A DNA stretch of 64,000 nt from Capra hircus (lineage: Eukaryota > Chordata > Mammalia > Artiodactyla > Bovidae). A program made the translations under genes and the position numbers. The notes beneath the pieces are model-generated. The model saw only the letters and a program-made list of their open reading frames with translations, did not search any database and was not told the origin of the DNA. Location of the stretch: assembly GCF_001704415.2 (NCBI RefSeq), contig NC_030808.1, positions 133,873,089 through 133,937,088 of the forward strand, given 5' to 3'. Positions 42,840 through 53,489 of this stretch are shown in pieces; within the stretch, counting starts at the first letter, position 1; each line of letters starts with the position of its first letter.

Positions 42840-42874
42840 CTGCGCAACTGAACTGAACTGAACTGAACAATATT

Positions 42875-43345
42875 ATAAAGCAAAGCAGAAAAAGCTACAG
42901 AATCAGTAGGGTTTAAGACTGAACTACTGACAGAATAAATACATAAAAAATAAGTGATGAGCAAAGAAAAGGCTCAGAATCTATGGATGACAACTGGTAT
43001 TCCTAAATTAAAGCCCCCAGCCAAAGAACAAAAAAAGGATTCAGTATTCAGAGACCCAACAAAGAAATTTCCAAAAGATGAAGGAATTATGGGTGGAGTC
43101 ACAAGCATTCAAACATTGCCCGGTGAAGGTGTTGAATTTCAAAGGTAAGGAGGTGCTCATCAGGCAGAGGACAGCCAGTCACCCCTCATGGGAGGCACAG
43201 GTGAGACTCGCTTGTCTACAGTGACCCTGCATCCCAGGCAGATGTTCTCAAGGATATAGAACCTCAAGTAGCAGAGAATCCTTCTAGGGGAAAAGAGTAC
43301 TTAATAATCAAATTCAACCAATCAAGAGATAAATTAAAATGATTA
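42875..43345. other. Single-copy gap between BovB pieces
   Basis: No family was recognised. A 64-codon frame at 42954-43148 has no motif I know. Confidence 0.4.
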
Positions 43346-43347
43346 AT

Positions 43348-43470
43348 TCAATGGACATGGGTTTGGGTGAACTCCAGGAGTTGGTGATGGACAGGGAGGC
43401 CTGGCGTACTCTGGTTCATGGGGTCACAAAGAGTTGGACACAACTGAGCGACTGAACTGTACTGAGCGGA
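43348..43470 (+). mobile_element. BovB 3'-terminal fragment
   Basis: The last about 120 bases of BovB: 'caatggacatgggtttgggt', 'ggagttggtgatggacaggg', 'gagttggacacaactgagcg', then a tail with a variant TGAACTGTACTGA. It is a severely truncated insertion. Confidence 0.9.
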
Positions 43471-43474
43471 ATAC

Positions 43475-44965
43475 TGAGCAACCGAAAAAGCAACTGGGAA
43501 TTGTTATAGTATTTTAAATAGAGAAATAAAATAAAAACAGTTTGAAGTTGTTATAAACCCTAAAATTTTAAAATATTAATTAATGAAAATTAGGAGGTAG
43601 GGAAAGGTAAAGAAATAGAAGAAATAGAAATATACCTACTTCCTCATCTTTAATAGAAAGGGGTTAATAGTTACTATTTAAAATTGAAATATGAAGTTTA
43701 GAATAATGATTCAAATCACCCAGTTTTTTATATAATGTTCTTTCTTATTGTTACAGAATCTTTCACGAAATATGTTTTCTGGTGAAGAAACATTATCAAA
43801 TGTAGCAATACCTCCACTGTATATTAGTTTCTTTTTCTTCAGTTACATTTAAATAAAATCAAATTAATATTTTCATGATTACCGTTATCACATTTTTCTA
43901 AAATTATTTGTGATTCTTCTCTATCTTTCTAAAGCTATAGTGAAGACAGATTATAGAGACATATCTATGTTGACCTAAAGTTAACAACTATAATTTCTGG
44001 ATTTTTTGAGTTGTTTTTTACTTTCCTCATTATACTTTTGTTTTGCTTCTGTGAAATGTTAATAGAAATGTGTAATTTTAATAAAAACAAAAAAGTCACT
44101 TTTCTTAAAATAAAAATGTCAGAAACAAAAAGAATATCTATAAAATGTCCCATAAATTAAAGTAATATTTTATGATTTCCATGCTTAGTAATACCCATTC
44201 ACTGGCTCCTATTTGCTAAAAATACTTTCAGAATCTCCCTCTACACAGTTTCAAAAAGGTATTTGTAATTTTCTTACTCTGATGCAGTAAATAAACACGC
44301 TGATTCACTTTTCTGGGGGCCCTGTCTCATCCTCTAATCAAATATTCAGAACCTTTCTGATAGATATGACTTATGTCACTTGTCCCTTAGACCTTGATTC
44401 ATCACTTGCACTGGGATGCCAGAGACACAAGCATTGGGAAGTTTGAAACATTTGCAGGAATCTATTTAATTTACCCCAGAAGACCTCTGTAGGTGTCTAA
44501 TTCCTCAGCCTGCTAACAAATACAGTAGGAGAGACCACCAAGTCCCCGGCCTTGACTCGCAGGTCAGCACATCCCAGGACCCTCGGGGTCTCCCTCCGAG
44601 ACTGCTTGGTGAGCGCGGTCCACTGCACTGCCTTCCACTACTCTCCTTTCTCCTACTGTGATACTGTAAAGTATCCCCAACAGCAGTGACTCAAAACCTG
44701 AGTGTTCTGGAACTGAAACTCTCAAAGTATACAGAAGTAAATCCAGGGATACCAGAATTTCATGGAAAAAAGAATCTGTGTTTGGGGAGGCATTACTGTA
44801 TACACAACCCCCTGTAAGTAATACAAGTATAAATCAGGTGAATCTGGACACCTGAATCTTTATACCACGTATCTGTCATGGTTACCCTAGCCAGGATCCA
44901 TTACCAATAAGAGGGGTGGGGGCAGGCATCTTCTGGTATTAGTCCTGTTTTCAGTCTAAGGGCAC
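43475..44965. other. A/T-rich then ordinary single-copy sequence
   Basis: 43480-44300 is strongly A/T-rich without a repeat I can name; parts could be old LINE or conserved non-coding DNA. 44300-44965 is ordinary sequence. No gene was recognised. Confidence 0.4.
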
Positions 44966-44979
44966 ATTCATTTACTGTG

Positions 44980-45179
44980 AAAAGTGAAAGAGAAAGTCGC
45001 TGAATCGTGTCCAACTCTTTGCGACCCCATAGACTACACAGTCCATGGAATTCTCCAGGCCAGAATAGTGGAATGTGTAGCCATTCTCTTCTCCATGGGA
45101 TCTTCCCAACCCAGGGATCTAACCCAGGTCTCCCACGTTGCAGGCAGATTCTTTACCAGCTGAGCCACAAGGGAAGCCC
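44980..45179 (-). mobile_element. Bov-tA SINE with perfect target-site duplication
   Basis: Full reverse-oriented copy: 'gtcgctgaatcgtgtccaac', 'ccatggaattctccaggcca', 'caacccagggatctaaccca' (complement of the B box), 'gagccacaagggaagccc'. TTCATTTACTGTG (13 bp) flanks it without mismatch at 44967-44979 and 45180-45192, so this insertion event is well defined. Confidence 0.97.
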
Positions 45180-45192
45180 TTCATTTACTGTG

Positions 45193-45640
45193 GTTGCTCT
45201 TATTAGGGCCGTTAGCACTTCAAGACACGATTTATAGAACCTCACAGTGATTCATTCTGCTCATGTTTACTCATTGGATTAGGCTAACTGCTCCTCTTAG
45301 AAAAAAAAATACTTAAGCTGTTCTAGAAACATGGTTATACATTAAGCTGAAGACAAAGAGATGCCAACATATTCAGTGTACACATGTGTTTACTTATCAG
45401 ATCCCATTAGTGCTCTTGAGCTCTTGCTTACTTGTGCCCAGCTCGGAGCTTGGGACTTTATATTCATTCTCTTTCTATCATAATAGCTCCCCTTGGCTGG
45501 CAAGCATTTCTCAATACAGAGCCTTGCACCCTGGCTTGGAGGGATGGAGTTCCTGGCTTAGATTGAAGAGTTAGGACTTGGGACTCCCTCCAATTTCATT
45601 GCAAGGCAGGTGCCTTAATGGATTCTAGCTCAGGCTTTGG
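45193..45640. other. Single-copy sequence, nothing recognised
   Basis: No repeat or gene was recognised. Confidence 0.45.
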
Positions 45641-45644
45641 AACA

Positions 45645-45761
45645 CAGCCGAACACCACGATTTCTGCTCAGCCATGGACAAGCTGCTCATAATTCCAGGA
45701 TTCAAGGCCCTCCTTGGCAAAAAGGAGCTGACAAAAGTACATATCCCATAGGGTTGTTGTT
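45645..45761 (+). repeat. MIR SINE, left part
   Basis: A diverged MIR that ends at 'tcccatagggttgttgt', exactly where MIR is expected to continue 'gaggattaaatgag'. The rest is found beyond the MLT1 LTR at 46135. Confidence 0.5.
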
Positions 45762-46128
45762 GTATTAGTCTGCTCAGCTGACAACAGAATATCACAAACT
45801 GGTCACCTACGCATCAGGAATTTATTTGCTTACAGTCCTGGAGGCTGGAAGGCTAAGTCAAGGTGCCAGCACGATTGGCTTTTGGTGAGATCTAGCTCCT
45901 CAGCTTGCAGATGGCAACTTCTGATTGTGCCTCACGTGGCCTTTTCTCTATGCATATGTGGAGAGAGAGAGGGCTGGTGTCTCTCCCTCTTCTTCTCAGA
46001 GCCCCACCCTTATGACTTCTTTTAACCTTCATCACCTTGTCAAAGGCCCTACCTCCAAATACAGTCACAATGGAGGTTAGAGCTTCAATACTGGAATCCT
46101 GTGGGGACACAGTTCAGTCCCTAAGACT
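45762..46128 (-). mobile_element. MLT1 solo LTR (ERVL-MaLR) inside MIR
   Basis: Reverse-oriented MLT1: 'tgtattagtctgctcagctg', 'gcatcaggaatttatttgct', 'cttacagtcctggaggctgg', 'ccctacctccaaatacagtc', 'gtggggacacagttcagtcc'. Likely 5-bp duplication GTTGT on the left and CTTGT on the right (one mismatch). No internal region is present. Confidence 0.82.
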
Positions 46129-46240
46129 TGTGGGGACGATTAGATGAGTTAATGCGTCTAATGCCCTTAGGTAGAACAGTGCCTGTACACACTACATGCT
46201 TAATAAATGTTAGCAAGTATTATTATTGATATTGTTGTTA
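46129..46240 (+). repeat. MIR SINE, right part
   Basis: 'ggggacgattagatgagtta' is followed by 'agaacagtgcctgtacacac' and 'catgcttaataaatgttagc', the MIR 3' half that completes the element cut at 45761. Confidence 0.7.
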
Positions 46241-46637
46241 GCAAAAGATTGCATCATCACAGACTAACACTTGAAGGAGAGTGAGCGTCCAATATTTCAC
46301 AGTTCTCTCTAGGTGAGCATCTTGACGAGCTGTATGAGGTAAGAAAGGAAATGAATGTCCTTCACCTTTACAGCAGGTAAGATCAGCTATTCCCACATGT
46401 GAATTAGTCAAAGGTGAGAAAGCCATGTGAGCACAAGAGGGATAATGTAATGAGAGTTTCACAAAGATGAAATTTTCATAAAGATTAAACTCTTAGATAT
46501 ATAAATTCTGAGATTATAACCCTCTCTCTTTTTTTTTTTTTTTTTTGAAAACTTAAGCTGTTCCCAGACAGTGATGACATACAAATTGAAGAGAAGTTGT
46601 TAAACTGACCTCCCTTTAAGAAATGATGCACCTGTGA
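46241..46637. other. Single-copy sequence with a poly(T) run
   Basis: Nothing recognised apart from a run of about 18 T at 46529-46546. Confidence 0.45.
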
Positions 46638-46645
46638 TGGAAAGC

Positions 46646-46910
46646 TAGTGCTAAGTCACTTCAGTCGTGTCTGACTCTGTGCGACCCCATAGACGGCAGC
46701 CCACCAGGCTTCCCCGTCCCTGGGATTCTTCAGGCAAGAACACTGGAGTGGGCTGCCATTTCCTTCTCCAATGCATGAAAGTGAAAAGTGAAAGTGAAGT
46801 CGCTCAGTCGTGTCTGACCCTCAGCGACCCCATGGAGCCTTCCAGGCTCCTCTGTCCATGGGATTTTCCAGGCAAGAGTATTGGAGTGGGATGCCATTGC
46901 CTTCTCGGTG
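46646..46910 (-). mobile_element. Bov-A2 dimeric SINE with target-site duplication
   Basis: Both monomers in reverse ('gtgctaagtcacttcagtcg' ... 'atgcatgaaagtgaaaagtg' linker ... 'attggagtgggatgccattg'). TGGAAAGC flanks it at 46638-46645 and 46911-46918. Confidence 0.95.
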
Positions 46911-46918
46911 TGGAAAGC

Positions 46919-47865
46919 AGTTCTCTTGTTTTTGTTCAAGCAGTGGCGTGTGTAATATCATTAATAGGGATTTTATATTAGTAACCTGTATTTTGGAGAG
47001 CATTTTTGGTCCAAAAGTCTGGATCAACCCATGGGTTAGACTTTGGTCCAATGTGAACTGAAAAATCAGAGTTCTCTGTCCCAGACCCCTTTTCAGATGG
47101 GTAAGTTGGATTATGACCTCACTTGGTTTCCAACTGCCCTGGCTGATGCTGAACTTCAGCTGGTCCCTCAGGCTACCTACCATCTGGAACCAGCCACAGG
47201 TTAGTCAGGATGCTAACTGCCACACACACACAGATGTTTATAAATGCACATGCTTATTTGTGAGGATTGGCAATTAAGAAAGCTCATTTAAGCTGCACTG
47301 TATCTGAAAGGAATGAGTTTAAAAAGAACCATCCAAGAAATAAAGTTCCCTGAATGAACTCTGGCTAAATTCACTGAATACTGTCACTACTTTTCTCAAA
47401 TGAAAAAGATGGTTCCGTGGAATAATCTTGAGGGATTCTCCCAGCACTCACATTCTTTAATTATCTGGAAAACAGTCACTCCCCAGAAAAGTGGGATGAA
47501 GCTGAGGAGTTGGCAGCTAAATGATCACATCATGACCTGACGTGTTAAGCCTCAACTTATAATCTAAAGAAATGGGGGAAAGGCAGATGTTTTTATTTGT
47601 GCCTCACTCCTGAATTGCTACAAGTGAAACCCCTGTCTAAGGGCCATGATCTGGGAGAGCACATTTTCTGCTGGCTGGAACCCAGCTTGACTTCTGACCA
47701 GTCACTGCCCAGCAGCCCATGGCTGTCAGGATCAAGCCAATGATTCAGGCTTGAACCACACCGGTCTCAGAGTTGTGGGGTCCTGCCAAACAAAGCCAAC
47801 AGGTAACACGGACTAAGCCATCCTGGGTGAGGGGCAGGTGTTCTGGGAAGAAAGTAGCCTCCATA
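46919..47865. other. Single-copy sequence, nothing recognised
   Basis: No gene or repeat family was recognised. A brief CA run lies at 47220-47232. Confidence 0.42.
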
Positions 47866-47869
47866 AAGT

Positions 47870-48008
47870 AAGAACAATAATAACATGAGTAACTTGAGTA
47901 CTAATATTTAATGAAGGTTTGCTCTGTTCCACCTAACATGATGAACATTTCACTCATCTCATTTAATCCTCCCTACAATCCAAACAAATAGGCTCTAATA
48001 TTATTCCA
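47870..48008 (-). repeat. MIR SINE, left part (cut by L1)
   Basis: Reverse-oriented MIR: 'catttcactcatctcattta', 'atcctccctacaatccaaac', 'aataggctctaatattattc'. It stops where the complementary 'ccattttacag' block should follow; that block is found after the L1 at 48455. Confidence 0.65.
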
Positions 48009-48452
48009 TTCTTAAGAATGAAATAATGTCATCTGCAGTAATTTGGACAGACCTAGAGATTACCATCCTAAGTGAAGCAAGTCAGACAGAGAAAGATAAC
48101 TATCGTATGATATCATATAAATGTGGAATCTGAAAAATATGAACTTATTTACACAACAGAAACAGACTCACAGACAGAAAACAAATTTATGGTCACCAAA
48201 GGGGAAAGGTGTGGGGGGAGGGATAAACTAGAAGACTGGGATTAATATATACACACTATATTTAAAATAGGTTACCAGCCAAGATTCACTATACAGCACA
48301 GGAAACTATGCTCAACACTCCGTAACAGCCTAAATGGGAAAAGAATTTGAAACAGAATAGATGCATGTACATGTATAACTGACTTTGCTGGACACCTGAG
48401 AGTAATATAACATTGTTAATCAACTATGCTCTAATATAAAATAAAAATTTTT
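48009..48452 (+). mobile_element. L1 3' end (artiodactyl type) inside MIR
   Basis: The artiodactyl L1 terminus is clear: 'aagtgaagcaagtcagacag', 'tatgatatcatataaatgtg', 'ttatggtcaccaaaggggaa', 'tacagcacaggaaactatgc', 'atgcatgtacatgtataact', 'ttaatcaactatgctctaat', then the aaaataaaaat end. Confidence 0.85.
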
Positions 48453-48530
48453 CAAATATCATCTCACTTTATAAACAAGAAATCTGAGGCACAAGGAGCA
48501 AGTGGTAAAGATGGTCACTGAACCCCTCCA
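48453..48530 (-). repeat. MIR SINE, right part
   Basis: 'catctcactttataaacaag' then 'aaatctgaggcacaaggagc' and 'aagtggtaaaga' continue the MIR broken at 48008. Confidence 0.6.
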
Positions 48531-48935
48531 GGTGCATGCCACTGACAGCCTCCAAGGGGCAAGAGGATCCCAGAGCCAAGCTAAGTCCTGTGGGGTGTTT
48601 ACTGAAAGAGGCCCACAGTCAGAACCCAAGGATCAGGACAGGGAAGCCAGGTTTAATCATGCAATAAAAAGGACTCAACTGAAAATGTGATGCCAGGGTG
48701 GTGGCCCTCCAATCCAGCTTCCCTGTGGAGTGACCTCGGCTGGGAATCCCAAACTCCATGAGGTCTCCATGAGGTCGTGTTCGAGGCCCCATGCCTTTCA
48801 CTGCGGCCACTCAAGAGCCTGGCCACAAAGTGGAGTACGACATGACTGTTCTCCCTCTGCGCTGCCCTGTCTCTCCTCTGGCCTCGGGCCCCACCCTCAC
48901 ATGCTCCACTCCGACCTGTGGTAGCGTTATCACCA
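48531..48935. other. Single-copy sequence, nothing recognised
   Basis: No gene or repeat was recognised. Confidence 0.42.
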
Positions 48936-48939
48936 GAGT

Positions 48940-49149
48940 TTCCCTGGTGGCTCAGCAGTAAGAAATCTCCCTGCAATGCCGGAGACCCAGGTTTGATCCC
49001 TTGGTCGGGAAGATCCCCTGGAGGAGAGGGCATGGCAACCCACGCCAGTATTCTTGCCTGGAGAATCCCATGGACAGAGGAGCCAGGCGGGCTGCAGTCC
49101 AGGGGGTCACAAAGAGTCGGACACGACTGAGCAATCAAGCGGCAGCAGC
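48940..49149 (+). mobile_element. Bov-tA SINE
   Basis: 'tttccctggtggctcagcag' (A-box region), 'aggtttgatcccttggtcgg' (B box), 'ccagtattcttgcctggaga', 'gagtcggacacgactgagca', then a GGCAGCAGCA tail like the (AGC)n tail of the Bov-A group. Confidence 0.95.
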
Positions 49150-51160
49150 ACATCAACCCCTCAGGACACTAAGCTGTCCCTTTCTGGGGCTTTCGCCCCA
49201 CAACTCCGTGGGCCCCCTCACCCCAGGAATGCATGCCTGGATCTGTGGTGAGACGTTTACCATAGCAAGAAGGGCTCCATGCAGACACTTGGGCTCGACG
49301 CTCTGAACTCTCTAGAGCTCCCAGGGTGGGCCCTTTTCTCTCCACTGCTTGGAAGCAGCTAATCCACACCCCCTGCCCCTCAGCTTTCCAGAGAAGATTC
49401 TTGAAGAGCTAATACTGCAACTTGCTGCCTGCTTGTCCTGTGGTGCTGCCCCAGCCAGCTCCTGGCCTCACTGGGGCTTCTTCCCTGGAGCTCTGTCTCC
49501 ACTCCCTGAAGCCCCATCCCACCCAGGCCTGGGCTGTGGAGGGGGGCTCTCTGAAGGCTACTGTCAAGGCCACTGTCTACAAGGTAGCTGTGCCTCAGTG
49601 GCGGCAGGGGGTAGAAGGAAGAACCCCTACTGGGAGGACCACCCGTGTCCCGAGAAGGGTCATCTCGGGCTGTTCTCAGGCCTTCGCTTTCAATGAGTGT
49701 TGAGACAGAGGCCAGGATGCAGGCCACAGAGCTCAGGACCAAGAGTTCCCGCTTCTTCAGCCCTTGACCCACTTGGAGACTTTTATTATGAACACATTAC
49801 AGCTAAGAAACTGCCCATGGCCACCCAAGAGTCACCTGCTCCCTTGCAAGGCACAGAAAAGGCAAGACCACAACTGAAGTCACAGTAGCCTAACCCTCAG
49901 GACACCCTGGGCCCACCAGGAAGGTGAGGGAGGGGGTCACCCCCACTTTACAGGTGAATTGCAGAGGCTAAGAGTGTAGCTGTCACATGGGTGCAGGGGC
50001 AACACTGCAGAGGGGCCCCAAATGTCAGAACTATAGTCCAGATTTCCACCAGCCACTTCTGTCCTTGAGGGTTTGGGTCACTGCTTGGACAACGGGTCCA
50101 GGAGAGGGAGTCACTCTCTGCAGAAAACCAAAGCCCTTCACAGGCCGGGAGATGCCAGGCCTTGGCTGTGGGGTTCTGCCACATGGCAGCACCCATCAAG
50201 CTTCTGACTCCCTGGAGAGGTTTCAGGAGCTCTGCCCTTCAACCCCCTTACCCTCTTGCTCTGAAGCAGCTTTCCCTCTTCTCCCTGGGCCCCTCTCCTG
50301 AGGATATGCTCTGGCCAGAGGAAGTGCCCAAACCCAGATGGTGGGGAGATTCAGCACTGAGCCCCACTGAGCCATGAAGGGAACTCAAGAGGCGAGTACT
50401 TGACACCTGCAATTAGTCACACACAGAGAACTGTGCTCACAACTAGTTGCACCTGCAAGTGGTTAATTGCTAGAGAGCAAATGCAATTAGGCACTTACAC
50501 ATCAGCTCCAGGCCACAAGCTGCCAACACAGTAGTCACTAGTGCATGCATGGTCACACACGGGTGCACGCACACACATGCACACAGAGTATACATAGGGG
50601 TGCACACACCAATACAAGGGCACACCCACATACACAGAGGTGCGCACACAAGAGGAACTAAACACAGGAGAAAGCAATTTGACCCTTGAGGTTGGAGCCT
50701 GAAAGACACTAAGCAGGGAAGTCTTTTTATTAAATGTCAACAAGCTCCACTAGAAAAATCTAGGTTAACCGAAGCCATGTATTGATATATAGGACACAGT
50801 CTGGGGCTCTGGCACCAGACAAGAGCAGCCTAGGACTGCAGATCATTTTTTTGATAAAGCCTGAGCAATCGTGGAAAACAAATTGGACCTAGCACACATG
50901 GTCAGGCTGCTTTCAGGCCTCACGGACTGTTGCTGATCCCAATGTAAACCATTATTTAACTGCAGAGGATGGAGGCGAGCCATAATTGTTATATATATTT
51001 TTAAATCTCAAAATACTGCTTTGGAAAGTAACACACAAAATAGGAGAGTGACCTTTAAAAATTCTGTTTAATGCCTCCTTTGTAGCCCTTTCTCCCTTCC
51101 TCCAGTTTCTCCAAGTTGTGATACTGAGCTCATAGTTTTCAAAATATTTCCCTTCCAGCA
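49150..51160. other. 2 kb of single-copy sequence
   Basis: No gene was recognised. Overlapping frames on both strands at 49349-49772 and 49948-50377 have no motif. 50555-50650 is rich in CACA/GCACA. At 50406-50490 GCAATTAG occurs twice, with a TTAATTGC between. 50940-51160 is A/T-rich. Confidence 0.4.
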
Positions 51161-51244
51161 GCCGAGTGAGGAGGAATACATCTGTGCATTTAATTGTAGA
51201 CCATTCAGATGTGGTAGACTGGAGAAGCTCTTCAGGGGTAATGA

Positions 51245-51420
51245 GACACACCAGGCACGGAACTGGGAGACCGACGGACAGAACTGAAGATCAGCGAGGA
51301 GCCGGTTACAAGAGCAGCGCCATCAACTTACAGGGTACCTTCCTACCGGGTCGGCGCCCTCGCCTGCCTTCCGCACCAAGTCCCACGACTTCAGTCAAGG
51401 CTTTCGCTCTATGTCAAGAG
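51245..51420. other. CpG-dense cluster
   Basis: I count about 13 CpG in some 175 bases (for example 'gaccgacgga', 'agccggttac', 'taccgggtcggcgccctcgc'), far above the surrounding DNA. A 124-codon frame at 51166-51540 runs through it into low-complexity sequence. No promoter element or homology is evident. It is too short for a classical CpG island. Confidence 0.55.
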
Positions 51421-51429
51421 CATCAACAC

Positions 51430-51524
51430 CCTCCTCCTCCCCCTCCTTTGTTCCTTTCCTCCCTTTTCTTCCTTCCCTTTTTTCTTTCCCTCCCTCCTTT
51501 CCTCCCTCTTTCATTCATTCATCA
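51430..51524. repeat. Polypyrimidine tract
   Basis: Nearly pure C/T on the + strand (cctcctcctccccctcc, ttcctttcctcccttttc, ccctccctcctttcc), ending in (ATTC)n-like cattcattcatc. Confidence 0.92.
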
Positions 51525-51659
51525 AAAAGAACTTGAATGATCAGACATCACTGGAAATGATCCTTGCCTTCTAAGTGTTCATAGTGCAACTGCAGAAAAT
51601 AATTTTTGTTGTTTTCAGGTCTCTGATTCAGAAAGAAGAAAAATTCATGAGTGTAAAAA

Positions 51660-51885
51660 ATAAGTGTAATGTAGCTGTTGAAGAGTAAGAACTTGGACTT
51701 GGCCCAAATTTAAACCTCAGCTCTGCCACTAGGGAGCTGTGGGATTTTGGACAACTGATTTAACCCCTCAGAGGCTGAATTTACTCATTTGTAAATGGGC
51801 ATCATCTAGCCAATCACTCAAAATTGTAGTGAGAGTTAAACTGAACCCTGAGCAAAGTGTCTGGCTTACTGCAAGGGCTCAATAG
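51660..51885 (+). repeat. MIR SINE
   Basis: MIR order: 'gaagagtaagaacttggact', 'cagctctgccactagggagc', 'gggattttggacaactgatt', 'ctcatttgtaaatgggcatc', 'agcaaagtgtctggcttact'. Confidence 0.8.
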
Positions 51886-52034
51886 TAACGGAAAAAAATG
51901 ATTATTATTATGCTTAACCATTGAAGACACATTTTTAAGGAAAGATCCACTAATACTTGCTATCTTTATGGAAAGTCTGGCTACAGTCTGAAAAAGTTGC
52001 ATAGATTTTGAACAATCTAGTAAGATTAGGTACT

Positions 52035-52135
52035 TCTCCAGGGAACCTTTTCATCTCCATATGCTTAGCACCTGGAGCTGTACCTGGCACAGGACAGGTG
52101 CTCACTACACATTAGATGAGCAGATGGATGGTTGC
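52035..52135 (+). repeat. L2 LINE 3' end remnant
   Basis: 'tgcttagcacctggagctgt', 'acctggcacaggacaggtgc', 'tcactacacattagatgagc' and a trailing gatggatgg match the L2 3' terminus. Confidence 0.6.
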
Positions 52136-52224
52136 TTGCAGGTATGCATGCATCAATGAAAATGTGAAGATGGAAAGGACGTTGTGAAGAGAGAGCAAAG
52201 ATACGGATTTTCAGAGACCATTGT

Positions 52225-52555
52225 GGTATTCGTGTAGCGGTTAAGGCAATTTGCCATTTTTCCCAGCTCTCTGTGTCCCAGGGACATGGTGGGATTGTGC
52301 TTCTGGCCACTGAGTTGTAAATGGAAGCGATGTGTGTCTCTTCTAAGTCAGGGCGTAACTATCAATGTAAGACCCACCAAAGTCCCCTTTCCCTCTCACA
52401 GATGACTTTCCATGGCATGAAACACAACCCTTGTCAACCTATGATGAACACAAACTATGAAGGGGGAATAAACAAGCATTGTTTTAAGCCACTAAGACTT
52501 GGAGGGTATTTGTTATTGCAATATAACCAAGTCTCTTGCTGACTGGAACAGGCAT
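52225..52555 (+). repeat. LTR remnant (MaLR/ERVL-like)
   Basis: The 5' part 'tgggattgtgcttctggcca' with 'ggaagcgatgtgtgtctctt', and the 3' part 'ggaataaacaagcattgttt', 'aagccactaagacttggagg', 'gttattgcaatataaccaag' have the layout of a mammalian MaLR/ERVL-type LTR. The subfamily is uncertain, and no internal or coding sequence is present. Confidence 0.5.
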
Positions 52556-52559
52556 AACA

Positions 52560-53270
52560 GCTCATGAAAATTTAATGACAAAATCTAGAGTGGCTGGAGT
52601 GCTGGTGAGAGAGCCACCATGTGGGAAATGAGGTACGAAAGCTCACCGGGGGCCGCCTTTGACAGCCAGGAATGAAGCAGTTGGTCAACATGTGTCCCAG
52701 GAGATTCTGATGTGTTAGAGATGTCTTGGCATGACACGGGTGACCCTGCAAAGTCCCATGCCCTGCCAGTCCTGTGCTTATCTCCTTGCTCCAGCTTTGA
52801 GTCAGGGAACCTTTGGAGCTAACAGATAAAGTATTTTGAATTTCCAGGAAGCCAACTCTTTACTCCTGTCTCGGAGGGGTTCTCATTCCCTTCATCCCTA
52901 AAGATTATGCCAGATGAATTCTCTTCCCTTCAAGGAGATACATGGTCATGGCTTAGGAGCAGCAGACAAAGAAACCTCAAACCACACTATCCTTAAGCCC
53001 TGGCCTAGCAGGATGCTTGATGATCCACCTGACATGCGCTGAGAGTTTACCCCAGCAGAATGTGGCAAGGGCCACCTCTTCTCTGGCCTGGTCTGGCCCA
53101 TGAGAACCAGGTGGGACAATCTAGAAACTCTGTCTTCTTCTCATGGGAATGGAGAAATCAAAGGTATCACCAGAGTCCGCTGCTAGCAAGTGTCTCCAGA
53201 GGTGAACTTCTTCCTCTCCTTTCATCTAGATAACACTGAGCCCTGATCAATCCAGAAGAGAAAAGGCCTT
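52560..53270. other. Single-copy sequence, nothing recognised
   Basis: No repeat or gene was recognised. Confidence 0.42.
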
Positions 53271-53277
53271 CGTGGTT

Positions 53278-53489
53278 TTAAAAACATGACTGTGAATTCC
53301 TAACACCCTTCCCACTGAGATCTATATTTACTGGGATCTACATATCCTTGCCTCAAATCTGGGTGGGCTTATGACTCCTTTGACAATCAGGGTGGGACAG
53401 AAGTGATGATGCATGACTCCTGAAAGTAGGTCCTAAAAGCCAAGGAACTTCTACCTTCTTCACAAAAAATACTCTAAGAACATGGAAAT
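53278..53489 (+). repeat. MaLR-type LTR, left part
   Basis: 'tgtgaattcctaacaccctt', 'gggtgggcttatgactcctt', 'gacagaagtgatgatgcatg' and 'ggtcctaaaagccaaggaac' follow the order of an MLT1-type LTR. BovB sequence begins at about 53490; the LTR resumes near 54046. Confidence 0.6.

Larger units (their letters stand above)
41612..42870 (+). mobile_element. BovB LINE (5'-truncated) holding a Bov-tA
   Basis: BovB runs from 'ataaactgtggaaaattctg' to the gaactgaactgaactgaac tail at 42850-42868. A Bov-tA in reverse orientation occupies 41757-41948, and BovB continues on both sides without loss of sequence. Only the RT C-terminal half and the 3' UTR are present. Confidence 0.94.
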
